DNA of 64,000 nt from Metallyticus violacea. Taxonomy: Eukaryota > Arthropoda > Insecta > Mantodea > Metallyticidae. The number at the start of each line of letters is the position of its first letter. Positions within the stretch are counted from its first letter, which is position 1. Under the pieces are notes generated by a model, which saw only the letters and a list, made by a program, of their open reading frames with translations, made no database searches and was not told where the DNA came from. A program made the position numbers and the translations under genes. This document shows positions 1 to 11,686 of this stretch, one piece after another. The DNA lies in assembly GCA_030762175.1 (NCBI GenBank), contig CM060840.1:44358001-44422000 (forward strand). Reading direction: 5' to 3'.

Positions 1-225
1 CATGACCGATGGATTTTTTCGGGCGTAAAAATCCTAAGTATGGCTTCTTTCGGAAGGGAAGTAAAGCCGTGGGTCCCGTGTCGTACATTTACGGCAGGAT
101 AAAGAACCTCAAGCCTGAAAGAAGAAGCCTCTGAGCAAAATTTGTCAGCCGTTTCACGCCCTGATTTAAATGGGACACTGATAACCTGAGCTGTTAAAGA
201 ACGTCCGTAAATAAACCTAATCAAA
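1..225 (+). mobile_element. tRNA-derived SINE, family A, copy 1 (5' end outside window)
   Basis: The body starts at the window edge with the segment that follows the tRNA-like head in the complete copy at 37,453 (GATGGATTTTTTCGGGCG). It runs through the shared body to a tail reading taaataaacctaatcaaaaaa. Other copies lie at 19.6, 32.0, 37.5 and 43.9 kb. It abuts reverse-strand LINE coding sequence that stops at its 3' end, which suggests insertion into the LINE; the other junction lies outside the window. It is non-coding. SINEs of this type are transcribed by RNA polymerase III and moved by LINE machinery; that is family knowledge, not visible here. Confidence 0.85.
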
Positions 226-380
226 AAATCCACCTTTCTACCATTTCACAATATATTAGACAATGGAACATATTACCCTCTTTCCCACACATAATACATC
301 CTTCTTTAAAATTATTTTTAAACCTTTTAGAAATAATACCCTTATAGGCATCCATGCAAGACCTATTCTTCCTGATTGAT

Positions 381-449
<69 letters not shown>

Positions 450-960
450 TCCGTCCCCAATTTCTTTTAACTACTTTATATAAGACTAAAGAACTTTTAT
501 CCTCTAAGCTAGACGAGATCTCTTGCTTCTCTATGTCCTCTACCCTCTGTCTCACTTCTTTCCAAAATCTACCGGCATTACTTTCACCCAGTCGTAATAC
601 ATCCCCCATTCCAATTTCTTCTAATAGTTTCCCCACCTTTCCAAATCAACTTTCTCTTCCCAGTACATCTCTTTGGTACATAAGACATTCCTTTAGTACA
701 TTGTTATTATCTAATTTCAAACATGTGTGCCAATGTTTCTAGATTCTTTCCTTCCTACTCGTCCCAGTTCTGTCAAACTCCCCCCTCGGCGAACTTTTTG
801 GTAATCCTAGAACTTCTCTGCAAAACATCCTGTGTAGCACATCGACCTTTGTCCACCCCTTTGACACCTACAAAATTCCTACTGCATACATCATTTCTAG
901 ATAGTAATAAATACCGAAAAACTAAAACACGCTCCTTCCTTGTCAGTTGCGGATTAAGAA
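226..960 (-). mobile_element. Decayed LINE ORF2 C-terminal fragment, copy 1
   Basis: On the reverse strand the translation matches the LINE fragment at 30.4-30.9 kb: RQRVEDIEKQE, then a Ser/Leu-rich stretch with EDK, NWGRK, and GRIGLAW. The upstream part (about 690-960) reads with frameshifts as a LINE tail region, including NLETLAHMFEIR. The second copy retains a Cys-rich motif (CILCG then FHCLIECEM) typical of the zinc-binding tail of reverse transcriptases. Here the matching end (near 245-300) is broken by a stop. A CA/TA microsatellite sits in the coding region between NWGRK and the DQ-GRIGLAW segment. No reverse transcriptase core is present. This is a dead 5'-truncated remnant; the clade is not certain. 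Confidence 0.7.
381..447. repeat. Compound (CA)n(TA)n microsatellite inside LINE coding region
   Basis: About 14 CA units run directly into about 20 TA units. The homologous LINE at 30.66 kb has only a short non-repetitive segment here (atgtatagataattgtgatc), so the array grew after insertion. Confidence 0.95.
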
Positions 961-2679
961 TTTATAATGCACTTGTGCGTTCAACCAATTACAAAATTAT
1001 ACTCTTTTCCATAATCCAAATGTTCAATCTGTTGCAATAAAATAAGTTCATAGGGAGTGAAATGTAGAACTTTCACTGTTTTCTAGGCACTGGCCTAAAA
1101 TTCCAATTTGCTATGCTACGTCTCAAAGTTTTCTGAGGAGAATTTCTAAGCAATGGCCAAGCGATTTCATTTCTTCTCTGTTGAAACCCACTTCACTTTT
1201 CTAGGCTTTTTATAAATAAAATTGCCTTTACCTTCCACTTCTTTCACTAAATTTAAAATTACTATTTTGATGGGAATCTGTAATCCTGGATATTTAGGAC
1301 GATTTTTTCTCCTGAAATATTTATAAGCTTGCTTTTTAACACAGCAGTCATATATATCACTCTCTTTGTACCTTGTATCTTATTCCCGCCATATTTTGAC
1401 GCACCTCTTGGCAGCCAGAGAACAAAATGTTAACTGAAGTACTCTACCTATCTACGTACCTACCTACCTATATAACAACGAAGGTCAGAAGCCGAGAGGC
1501 GAAAGGGTCGTTCGTTCAGCAAGCGCTTAAGGCAATCATTTCCTCAGTTCTCGCGATGACAGCCGGTTAAGCGCACTACAGAACTCCGTTATTTCTTAGA
1601 AAGAACCTTACTTTGTATATTTTGTAGCAATATATGAATTTGTATAAACGTTTAGTTTGCTATTTTGGAGTGTAATACCGAAGTTTTGGAATTAGATGGC
1701 TGTACATACTTTTAGAATAAAAAAATATTTACATTTAAAAAAAAAAAACAGAATGACTATATAGTACAGTTTCCAGTTCAAATAATAAAATGAATCTAAC
1801 CGAAATTGAAAATATGTGCACTCTCTATACCATTAACATTCGCATTGAACAGAATGCCGCGTTTGGGTTTTCGTTCACTCTACAATAAATATCGCACACC
1901 CCAGTGTGAAGCGTAATAAATGGTCTCTGGTAGAGGCGGCAGCGTTGTGAACGTGAAAAGAGGGGGGGGGGAAATAACCGATAAAGCGTTGCAGCTCGCA
2001 TACTAATCATTGTGTCTACCGCCTCGGCTCACGGACCCTCTTTGCTTAAGAACTTAACACATATTGTCTTTCGTGTAAATGTTTAGATCTGATAATCGAC
2101 GTATTATATTGAATTTGCGTATTATCATGTAAAAGAATGTTGAATTCTGTTCGCTATATCTGTACATGATTAGTGACGCAATACATTGAAATATGGCCAG
2201 AAAAAGGTTCCTAATGTAAGTCGCTTCAAACGCTATAAAGCATCCATCCTACAGCCCAGGTCTTGTTCCACCTTAAAAAAATTGGGAAGTAAAAATGTTT
2301 CAGGTGAGAGCGCATTATGAAATTCAGTCTGCAAACAAACGAGTAGGTACGGTCTGATTTTTTCCTCTCTGGGAAAAAGTCAGCCTGTGTCAAGTTGGAA
2401 TAATTTATAAAAGATTTGGGAAGGTATGCACTATAACTATTGCATCACTTTTTATCTTGATCTTTGTCATTAAAATATTCTTATCATCAACTTTTTATTT
2501 ATTTTTCCTCAAAAAAAGTTTTGATACTGAACAATGTCTTGCAATTTGATTCCCCCCCCCTGATTTTTCCGCTTTTAAACATTATTGTTAGCTTTTTGGT
2601 GTTTAAACCATGTGCAAAATTAAATATCTTGTCAAATGTTTTATTTTCATATACACGCGCGCAAAATATCAGGCCTTCA
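961..2679. other. Gene-free AT-rich stretch
   Basis: No homology or reading frame I can support. It holds a CTAC/CTAT-rich tract near 1447-1472, an oligo-A run near 1737-1748, a run of about ten G near 1961-1970, and a short C run near 2553-2561. Confidence 0.6.
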
Positions 2680-3735
2680 GTTAGAAATGAACATGTTTCA
2701 CAACATTGGGGTCAGTAGGGCAAGTTTTTTATTTTTCCCTTCCCCCATTGTTGCCTTTTTTAAGGATTTTTTTTTTTGCCTGTTTTGGATCGCTGTGGAT
2801 TTTTTCTGAGATTATTTGCGCATTGAAAAAAAAAAAAACATAATAATTTCAATACATTGAAGTGAAAAAGGTTATAAAATGAAATGGTATTTCATTTATA
2901 ACGCCTCATAAAGATATCTATCGAGAATCTTGTTATACATTTAATTTGTTTCTTTTCAAGCATGTAAACAGTTTCCCCTCAATCCATTTACTTAAGCTCT
3001 TTAAATAGCAGAAACTTTATTAGTGAAAGGACTGGACGGTTACCTCGGGCATACGAATTACAGGAAATAGAGAGGATGAGGGAAGTACTGTAGTTTTAAT
3101 AGTCTTGGCAAATGATCTTGTATCGATCTGCGCGAAATAATTCTAGGTAATCTGCGGTAGAGGTAACTTCTCAGTTGCATAAAAGTACGGACAATTGAGG
3201 TGAGAAAGATGAGAGCGGTATAGCTATGCAATAAACTTCGTACAATGTGCTCATACGGAAGTAATAAAGATGCTAGCCGAATTCACCTATAAACGCATAA
3301 ACAGAAAATGAACTAGACCAGAACCACTGGGAATATTTTGCTCATACGCCAGGACAAAACTACTTTACTTTGTTTTTATTAACATTCCATGATGTCCTGA
3401 AAGGTGAGTGTTCTGTTGTAACTGGTATGAATCCTTCCTAAATAGGTTGTTTTAAATATGCTCCAATCACTTCAGTGGAAGTAGAACGTTCTTTTTCCTT
3501 GAAAAAAAGTCCTCTGACAATAGGCTGACTATGACAGTTGATACCTTGAAAAAGCATCTTGCTGTTGCTTGTAATCAAGAAAATTAAGCTTAAGTACTTT
3601 AATTATGTGATAAAGAAATTATTAAATCTCTTAAATACTTATTTTAATTAATAATAAGCCATATGGCCATGTTTTCACTTTTAATAAATGCCTATTTTAA
3701 TTATATTACTGCGTTGTTTGTGATCTTTCATTTTT
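2680..3735 (+). mobile_element. hAT-like repeat, copy 1, with transposase C-terminal relic
   Basis: Shares about 1 kb with copies at 9.33-10.37 kb, 13.32-14.39 kb (reversed) and, partly, 28.17-28.64 kb. Between 3456 and 3587 the translation reads YAPITSVEVERSFS, then LKKSPLTIG, then after a frameshift TVDTLKKHLAVACNQEN and a stop. That order (APITS-VERSFS, a Leu-rich segment, a final LKKHL-CN) is characteristic of the C-terminal dimerisation region of hAT-superfamily transposases of the kind common in arthropods. No zinc finger or catalytic core is recognisable upstream, so this is probably an internally deleted or decayed derivative. Termini and target duplication are not resolved. Confidence 0.7.
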
Positions 3736-4033
3736 TAAATGTAAAATATTTTAACTAGGTAATTATAAATTTATTTGTTCATCACTATCCTAAAATTTTT
3801 GATCTTAGTTTTCTAATCTTTTTAACGCTAAATGTTTAGTATTAATGATTAATATTTTTACAATGTTACAGATATCGGAATGTGTTCGTGTAATTAACGT
3901 AGCACTATAGTAGGTGTTGGTTCAGAGGTACCAAGATGCTAGAGCTATGACAAAGGAAAACTACAAGAGAAATATACTCGTCAGCATGGCAATAGCATTA
4001 GAGTGAATACGTTCATACCGAGGATATAGAGGT

Positions 4034-4097
<64 letters not shown>

Positions 4098-4734
4098 TAA
4101 TAATAAAAAAAAAAGCTAATTATCCCAGTCATTTCCTTATCTATAGCATCTGATATTTGTATTTTTTCAGTCCAGGCCTGTGCCCCATTAATTTAACGAA
4201 ATTTGGCAGAAGACCTGTAAATGATTTGTTTTACAATGGAGATAAGTATCGTTCATATAAATGTCAGTGTTAGAGCGTTTCATAACACACGCTGATTACA
4301 ACTTTGGAAAAGAAAGCATAAAACTCCAATATTTGAAACAGCAGGGCTTGTGACACAAGCTTGGGGACATAGCGTATAGCAGGTGGCGCACTTTACATTA
4401 TCTAAATAATGGAATTGCTATTTTACTAATGAGCTGAAGAAGTCACATTCAGAATGTGACCCAGTTGAGCAGCTTCCAGGAAGGGCTTATTACTCTTCAC
4501 CCTTAAATGAAAACGTGTTCCCAGTCTTAGTGATATCTAAGGTTTCCGGTCACCGAGCATAAGATGGGAAGAACCTTTTAATGGATATAATAAACCGCCT
4601 CAAACTCTGAGAGGAAATGTGGTTAACAGCAATAAGAGATAGGAAATACAGAGTGGGAGTCTTACGTTCGCTAATCTTTTTTTATGTATTTTACCGGTTC
4701 GGCAGTTTGTTATAATTTTCCGAGGTTGCCGTCC
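3736..4734. other. Gene-free stretch with long poly-A
   Basis: Only a 52-nt A run with a TAA-rich extension (listed separately) stands out. The sequence just before it (about 3880-4038) could be the end of a retrocopy, but I recognise no source. Confidence 0.5.
4039..4114. repeat. Poly-A (about 52 nt) followed by (TAA)n
   Basis: An uninterrupted A run from 4039 to 4090, then TTAATAATAATAAT and another short A run. It could be the tail of a retroposed sequence or plain microsatellite expansion. No flanking duplication was found. Confidence 0.9.
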
Positions 4735-4915
4735 TTTCATAAACGGGGTAGATCAGACGGTAAGACTTGAAACTTGCATTCGGGAGATTCTGAGTTCACA
4801 TCTCTTGGAGCGGGTCAACTTCTTTGGTTTTTTCTGGTCATGTAGAGGCGAACGCTAGGATGGATGAATTTCCATTTCCCCCATTCCCTCTTCATTTCAT
4901 TTTTTTTTGTTCTTC
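4735..4915 (+). mobile_element. tRNA-derived SINE with TTCAT-type tail (family C-like)
   Basis: A tRNA-like head begins near 4738. It has an A-box-like tagatcagacggtaag, a B-box-like gagttcacatctc, and a tail region ending in cttcatttcatttttttt. The body and tail parallel the better copy at 44,845 (GCGGGTCAA/GCCAGGTCAA, then a T run, then CCAT and TTCATTTCAT). It ends about 15 bp before the next SINE. Divergent, so family assignment is moderate. Confidence 0.5.
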
Positions 4916-4929
4916 GTTTCAGAATTGCA

Positions 4930-5113
4930 AGGACCCGCCACGGGTGGCCGAGATCGTTAAGGCGCGGACTCATGAGCGGGAGGTCTGGAGTTCGAATCCC
5001 GCCCGGGCTGTCCTCCCTGACAGGTTTTTTCAGGTTGTCCTCAGTCCTCGTAAATGGTAAATGCTGGAGAGGTACCCTAAGCTTAGGCCTGGAAGTTTCC
5101 TTCTTAAAAAAAA
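4930..5113 (+). mobile_element. tRNA-derived SINE, family B, copy 1, with target duplication
   Basis: The head has a tRNA-like A box (ggtggccgagatcgttaagg) and B box (gagttcgaatcccgc). The body contains cctcagtcctcgtaaatgg and ggtaccctaagcttaggcc, and the tail is an A run. The 9-bp direct repeat agaattgca flanks it at 4921-4929 and 5114-5122, the mark of LINE-type target-primed insertion. Three other copies are at 9.05, 41.0 and 59.4 kb (reversed). This copy lacks the 3' module (gatgcctcagcagtaaaaac) seen in two of the others. Confidence 0.88.
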
Positions 5114-5122
5114 AGAATTGCA

Positions 5123-6094
5123 GAAAAAGTGGGTTGGTGGTGAGCGGCGTGCAGTGGTAGAAAACTGGATAACTGCCCTGGCATCTGGTGTGACAGCAGC
5201 CCTTCCGGGGGGCTCGAACTACTTGGGTAAATAAAAATACAAATCGGGAAACACTAGAGACCCCACTTGTATCGTATCTGCCCCTCACCCCATAAACCTG
5301 ACCTCACTTTGTAGCGGTACTTCATCCCTTCCTCCCGGAGGTACAACAGAATACAGCAGTCCCTCATTGCGTTGCCGTATCTGAAATAATTTTCTATCTC
5401 ACCCAATCCAATCCATACATTCTGTAACAACTTTAATATTTGTTGGATTTGTACTACTGTCACTATTTGTCTTCAAAAGGATGGTGTCATACTCTTTTAG
5501 CTCCTTAGCTCCGCTTACGGCTATAATCAAAACAGTCACAATTCAGTGACTGCTAAAACTCATTTATTGCTATAGCTGGGACAAATTCTATGAAGGTGTG
5601 CAAAAGTCATGTTTTTGTGCTTTAGCTTTCCACAATTTATTTCAGACGTGTGACATTAGCTCCTATATGTAAGAGCATCTTCTTGGAAGAGTATGGGCTT
5701 ATGAACATCCACAACTATAAAGAGCATGTATAAGTTTCCCGATAGGATAGTGAGAGGTTCAATACATTAGTTCTGAAGCCACCTTCAAAACAGCTTATTA
5801 TGCATTTTTCTCTTAGATTATGAAATGTGGTTTAATGTTCTTGGGAAACTAAATTGAAAACAAACTGTATTTATATAACAAAAGAAAGGAATGTGGTTCA
5901 AATAACAGAGATCTATTTCAAAAACTAAAAATTTAACTCTCTTTCGTTACGATATACTCTCTCTTATGAATTTTTAAATTACAAATGAAGATCACTTCAC
6001 TGAACATATGCAAATACATAACACTAGACAAAAGTCTAATCTGCATGGGCCTTTGAAGAGGGGAGTGAAAAAGTCATTGCTTGAATGCAAAATT
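5123..6094. other. Gene-free stretch
   Basis: No feature I can support. Short reading frames here overlap the flanking SINE or have no recognisable content. Confidence 0.5.
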
Positions 6095-6965
6095 CTTGCA
6101 GTAGTTTGTCACATGGCATGAACTAAAGACATTAACTAGGGTATGTGTGTTCCATTAGCTTTGTAGCAAAGTGTGAAGTGATGCCGTGATTGAGAGCCCA
6201 AGTTCGACTCCCGGCATAACGTACTTTTTTTTAATAAACGTAACATATTATGACAAATTTGTTCCGTAATATTGTTTACCACGCACAGCAAACTTTAACA
6301 TTAACATATTTTATATGTTATAATATATCATATATATTATAATTAATATTATAATATTTCCTTCAGTATTTGTTCTATCTAAACGCCTTATGCTGCACAC
6401 GCATTCTCTGCACGTGGACGAAGGACAAAAGATGGCTTATGGGCACAAATTCAAGAAGCCTGGGATATTGTGTAGCCTCTCGTCTACATAATTTACTCTT
6501 ATGCCCCAAAGATTGAGGGCAGTTATACATGCTGAGGGTTTATACACGATATCAAATTGTGTCTATTTCTTAGCGTTTTCACTTTAGAAGATTTTTTTTG
6601 TTCATGTATTTATTTAGTTATTTGTAAAGAATGCGTTAGTTTGTAATTAGTTAGTTTTTGTATGTGCATAGATAATGTCAAATGGATACGTTAAAATAAA
6701 GTGTGTATTAAGGCAATATAATTTTCTACATATACACATAAACCTACAATAAAAAATGTTGTGTGAGATTTGAACCCAGGCTTACGTAGAGGAGCAATGC
6801 CTTAAACCGCTCTGTCACCCCTACTCTACCTTAATGTTCTCTTTCCACGTGCTTATGATTGTGACTATTACGTTTACAGGCAAAGCGCCCACTGCAGTGT
6901 GCACTCGCTGCATACGCTTGTGAATACTGCGTTTACGAGCATCCCCGAGGTTCTCCGATCGACAC
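6095..6965. repeat. 0.8-kb repeat with inward-facing tRNA-like heads, copy 1
   Basis: Aligns over its whole length with 45,521-46,345. Near the left end the forward strand carries tRNA-like sequence with the B-box-like agttcgactcccggcat (about 6189-6205). Near the right end the reverse strand carries a better one: gtgacagagcggtttaaggc as A box and gggttcaaatctc as B box (about 6769-6827). The interior is AT-rich and partly palindromic (6300-6360), with no coding frame. It could be a composite of two SINEs or a nonautonomous element with two pol III-like promoters. No clear terminal inverted repeat or target duplication. Confidence 0.75.
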
Positions 6966-9044
6966 AAACTCTGGCGATGACTTTTTTTTTTTTGTCAAAG
7001 AATATACGTTTATCTTGTTTTAAAAAAGAAGTGTATTAGAATATGCAGAGCTCTTTCAATAACCAGTGTTCAATCATAAGATATATGAAATATCACTGTG
7101 TAGCATATGACAAAGACAATGTATAAATGCACTTCTCGTTTGTTATCTGCATTGTAGCTTAAATAATTTTTTATATGTATGCAGCATGTGCAACTTTTTG
7201 CTATATTTTTGTACCTGCACAACCTTGAGTATATTGGTAACTTACATAACTTAGTATTTAACCATTGTTTCATACTTTCTACATATATCCCGTGTATGTT
7301 GGTCAATTCTGAAATATATTTATCCTAGGAAATTCTAAAACTGTAATGCAGTTTATCAGCTTTAGATCAGGTTTACGTGACAAAAGATAGACATGTATTT
7401 CCTAACAGTAGAACGAAGCTTTACTTCCTTTAAACAGAGTTAAGGATCGGTTGCCAACTCCCTTAATAACTTACAATTAATTAGCAAAATAGGAGGGGGG
7501 GTTTTGCAGTCATAAATAAACGCGAGAAGCTGTGACAAAAGAGGGCGGTTACCCCGGATACCCACTGCACGTTAAGCCCAAGAATCGTGTTTCAAAGTTT
7601 TCCCTCTCTGACTCTCCTTTCAAACTTACCCATATTAATTATGTGCCTTAGTGAAAACAATGAAAGTCGTAATATACCATTTATTTACTGTTTTTCAGTA
7701 AATATATTTTTAAAATGTGATTTAGAGTTCCGTCTTTTTATTGTTCTTGCACTTAACTCTATACTGTGGAAAAGCTCTTTATTTGCGAGAAGATGACAAT
7801 AATTTCACAGTGAAAAAGTGATATCGTACAAAGCAAACTTGTTGCAGATTTTTTGAAGATTATGAATGTTTCTAAAAGGTTTACAGATTTAAAAATATAT
7901 TCCGCTCACATATTTCGAAAAGCGCTTCTTTGTAATTTACAGCTGTACTTAGTAAATATCTCAATAAGAGAGGGATAAAAATAGCTAACACACATTGAAT
8001 ACGATCCACTATTCCTTTCGGTAATTTGTAGTACACCTTTCAGCTGAATGATCGATAGGTACAACGATAACTAAGCTTTGCGTTGGAGAGTAGGAAAGGT
8101 CATGGGTGCATTCAATGTTACATCCACCTACATCATTCCAGTAAAGCTGTTTTAAAGATGATGTCATCGCATACGCACCGCAGCACTGCCTTGTTTCGTA
8201 TGAGCTCATTGTTTGGCAGCCGAGGTTGAGCGAGATAGTTTGTAGCCTAGACTAGCGCACAAAAAACCTTGAAGTATACACAAAGTGTGCACAAGAGCAT
8301 TGCTGCGGTAGAGACAATGCTAAGAGACAGACTTAGTACGTCAAAGTTCAAATTAAGCTGTGGTTTGGAATCTCGTGTATTTAGATGCGAAATACGAGAT
8401 TTCTTTTGAATGAAAGAGATATATACAGTACACAGCAAGCATAACATTCCTTACTTCCCCCACATAACCACACAAACATAAAGAAAAACTGCATATGTGA
8501 AAATCTAAAGGAAAATATAAACTTTACCAAAATAAAAATTGTATACGGAAGACAAGATATGAAAATACCAAGATGCAGCAGAAACACTCGAGGTCAAAAA
8601 GTCATGGCTTAACATTTTATAAAAAGGAAGTAGAACTTTAGACTTTGCTGATAAAACACAATAAATGTAGTGTTTTAATTTAAAACAGCATAAAAATATC
8701 AAAAATTAAACAAACCCAAAATATAATATATTATGGTATTATGGTATTATATTATATAATATAATATGGTTTGTTCTGAATAAAAATTTGATATGCACGT
8801 TTTTCCTTGTTTGATAAACTCCATTCTATACAACTCCTTTTATAACTATGAAGCATTCCATTATTATCTTCTTTGAAGAAATATTCGTCAATTCGGAAGG
8901 TCTCTTTCACACCAAAGTCTGAAATACGGTTCTTAAAACACCACATTAAAAAAAACGTGTTTCATCTGTCACTACCCAATGGTTATTATTTTGAATTCTG
9001 CTAGCACAATATATTTCCAGTTTGTCATATTTTTGGCGCAAACC
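6966..9044. other. Gene-free AT-rich stretch
   Basis: No supported gene. Reading frames of 60-78 codons are scattered and without recognisable motifs. An AT-only near-palindromic tract lies at about 8721-8768 (tattatggtattatg within ATAAT repeats). Confidence 0.5.
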
Positions 9045-9250
9045 GACATCAGTGGCCGAGAACGTTAAACCACGGATACGTGATAGGGAGGCATGGGATT
9101 CGATGTCCTCATAAACAGCAAATGTCATGTGGGTATCTTAAACTTAGGCCTGGAACGATTCCTTCATTAAACTTTTTTTTTTTTAAATCAAAAGGTTCCC
9201 GCCGTCTGTGATGCCTCAGCAGTAAAAACGGGCGTTAAATACTATTAAAA
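9045..9250 (+). mobile_element. tRNA-derived SINE, family B, copy 2 (diverged)
   Basis: A diverged head (cagtggccgagaacgttaaa, B-box-like gggattcgatgtcc), the body motif cttaggcctggaacgattcc, a T run, then the 3' module ccgtctgtgatgcctcagca followed by gtaaaaacgggcgttaaa. The module matches the end of the copy at 41 kb. Compared with copy 1 the central part is deleted. Confidence 0.75.
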
Positions 9251-9329
9251 TATATTTAAGTGCAAACACTGGTTTTAGTTTGTATAGTTATTAACAGAGT
9301 CCGGAAGAAAGACAAAGTGCATATAGTGG

Positions 9330-10370
9330 ACATATTTAAGAGGCAAATAGAAATGAACATGTTTCCGTACATTTGAGGTTGGTAGGGCCAGTTTTTATTT
9401 TGTCATTTTGCCTATTTTGGTTTCTGTTGCCAATTTTAAGGCTTAATCCCCCCCCCCTATTATGGATAGTAATTAATTTTTTTCTCAGATTATATACGCA
9501 TTTTAAAAAGCACATAAAGAATTTCAATATATCGAAGTGAAAAAAAAAGTTATAAAATAAAAAGTCATATTCATCTCACAAAAATATCCATTGAGAATCC
9601 TGTTATACATTTATTTCTTTTCAAGCAGCCAAAAACGTTCTCCTGAAACCATTCATTTCAGCTTTTTAAATAGTAGAACCTTGATTAGTGAAAGGAACGA
9701 ATGGTTGCCTCAGGCACATGAATGCCAGAAAACAGGCAGGATGATGGAAGTACTGTAATTTTGAATAGTTCTGCAGAATTGTCTTGTATCAAGCGGCACA
9801 GCTGTGCAACAAACTGTCCCTAAAATGTGTTCAGTACGGAAGTAAGAGAGATACTAACCTGGTTCCCCCATAAACGCATAAACAGAAAATGATCTCGACC
9901 AGAAACCACCCCGTATCTTTTGCTCATTCGCTAGGACTAATCAAAACTACTTTACTTTGTTTTGATCAACTTTTCCATGATGTTCTAAAAGGTGAATGTT
10001 CTGTTGTAACTGGTATGAGTCCTTCCGAAATAACTAAAATAATATGTTTCAATTAATTCAGTTCTTTTTCCATGATAAAAAAGGTTCTCTCTGACATGCG
10101 GCTGACTATGACAGTTGATACCTCGAAAAAACATCTTGTTGCTTGTAACCAAAAAAAGTAAGTTTAAGTACTTTAATTATGTGATGGAGAAAGTATCTTA
10201 AATACCTATTTTTATTAATAATGAGTGAATTTAATGTTTGTTTTCACTTTTTATAAATGTCTTTTTAGTTATACTACTGTCTATTTTCAGTATTTTAAGT
10301 TTCTTTTTGCCTGCCTATTTAACCAAAATAAATACCTGAACTTCCGGGCTCTGGTTATGACTAATTTTTT
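9330..10370 (+). mobile_element. hAT-like repeat, copy 2
   Basis: Colinear with copy 1 from gaaatgaacatgtttcc onward. The shared features are a C run, the acgcataaacagaaaatga segment, gttctgttgtaactggtatg, and the transposase end near 10,000-10,165 (gactatgacagttgatacc, then catcttgttgcttgtaacc). The APITS segment is damaged here. The 3' end extends to about 10,365 (gcctgcctatttaacc), as in the reversed copy at 13.3 kb. Confidence 0.7.
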
Positions 10371-10669
10371 TTCTTAAAATTCTTCTAACGGCACTATAAC
10401 TTAATGGAAGTTAATGGAAAACCTGGTTAACCTTAATTATTTCCATAGAACACACATCAAAGTTGCCTTAGGAACACACAATGTTTCTTAACTTTTCTAA
10501 TAATTATGAACAAAATCTTGTTATATAGGTTGTGTAAAAATATTTACTATATTCGTATTTATGTTGATAATACAACGCAATAATTGATAAAAGCAAAATG
10601 TAATAATTTTTAACGAAAACAACACAACCATTATAAGTTTAAAGATACTAAAATAATAAACTTGTCCTT

Positions 10670-10810
10670 TTTATCAAGTTTCTCATAATCTGTATTACCA
10701 CCTCTTGCATTAAGTACTGCTCAACACTTTGTCATCTTGATGTTTACAATATCCTCAAAAACTCTACCCCCAAATGCTCGATGATGCTTAGTTTAATCAA
10801 CAATTCTATA
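10670..10810 (-). mobile_element. Tc1-like transposase C-terminal relic
   Basis: The reverse strand reads LSIIEHLG, then a short variable part, then AVLNARGGNTDY. In Tc1-family transposases the third catalytic acidic residue lies in PDLNPIEHLW, and the protein usually ends with a VL-A-GG-T-Y motif. Both pieces are present in order, but the intervening ~70 residues are mostly missing and a stop interrupts the frame. Short and therefore uncertain. Confidence 0.4.
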
Positions 10811-11686
10811 AACAACGAACAACCGTAATTAATGCATTAAGAACTTCTTATATTGTATTTACACTACGTAAATGAAATGCAAACGAATTCATTGTTTAAT
10901 TTAGAAAACAAAAGAATAACGATACTGTAGAAATTGCAATACGGACTTAGGTTTTGTGGCAGAGCGTAACATATGCATATGGATGAATGAAACCCTCTCA
11001 AGAGATCGGTTCCATTTGCTGCTTGAGGCTGGTTTGTTTTTCTTTGTTTCCGAGAAGCGGCTTTTAGTAACAAATATGCCGCTGGAACGTCGACAGAACA
11101 TTTGCCGGGCAGGCACAGAGCTTATACTGAGAGAAAAGCTTCTCTGAGAGACTTGCAGAAACGGAAGGAGAGAAATTGGAGAAGAAAGAGGCTGAAGATA
11201 GAGGTGGGGGTAAACAATGAGAAGCAGCTTTTCGTCCCAGTACCTGCTTATGTCTTCCTACTGCCCTTTCACAACAGGGAAGGAAATTAAATTGCAGTAA
11301 TTCACCCCAGAGGAGCGTTTTACTTCAAAATGTCTTCTGTTGTTGTTTTACTGTTCGTTTTCACGTGCTTGTTTGGCCAAGGATAGAGCCTTAAGACCAG
11401 TGAAGGGACACAAAATTGCAAATGCTAACATGAAAGAAGTATGAAGTACTGAGATGTTTTTGAGAGATGATGAGATAATTGGTAAAGAATTTTTGGAGGA
11501 AAAGAAGAAAGGGATTTCAGACAAAGTTTAGTATACCTCCCTGGTATTATCCATTTTTAAGAACAGAGGAAAACCTGGAAAAAACGTTAGTCGGGTAGGA
11601 CAGTCTTTGCTGAATTCGAGCCATAAACCTCATCATAATTTGAAAAAAGATTTGTTGGTGGAAGGGGCTGTTATAGTTGACCCCAA
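10811..11686. other. Gene-free stretch
   Basis: Overlapping short frames occur on both strands at 10.9-11.3 kb, without recognisable domains. Nothing supported. Confidence 0.4.

Noticed and set aside
4815..5288. 157-codon reverse frame
   Set aside because: Antisense to two SINEs; B-box and SINE body sequence explain it.
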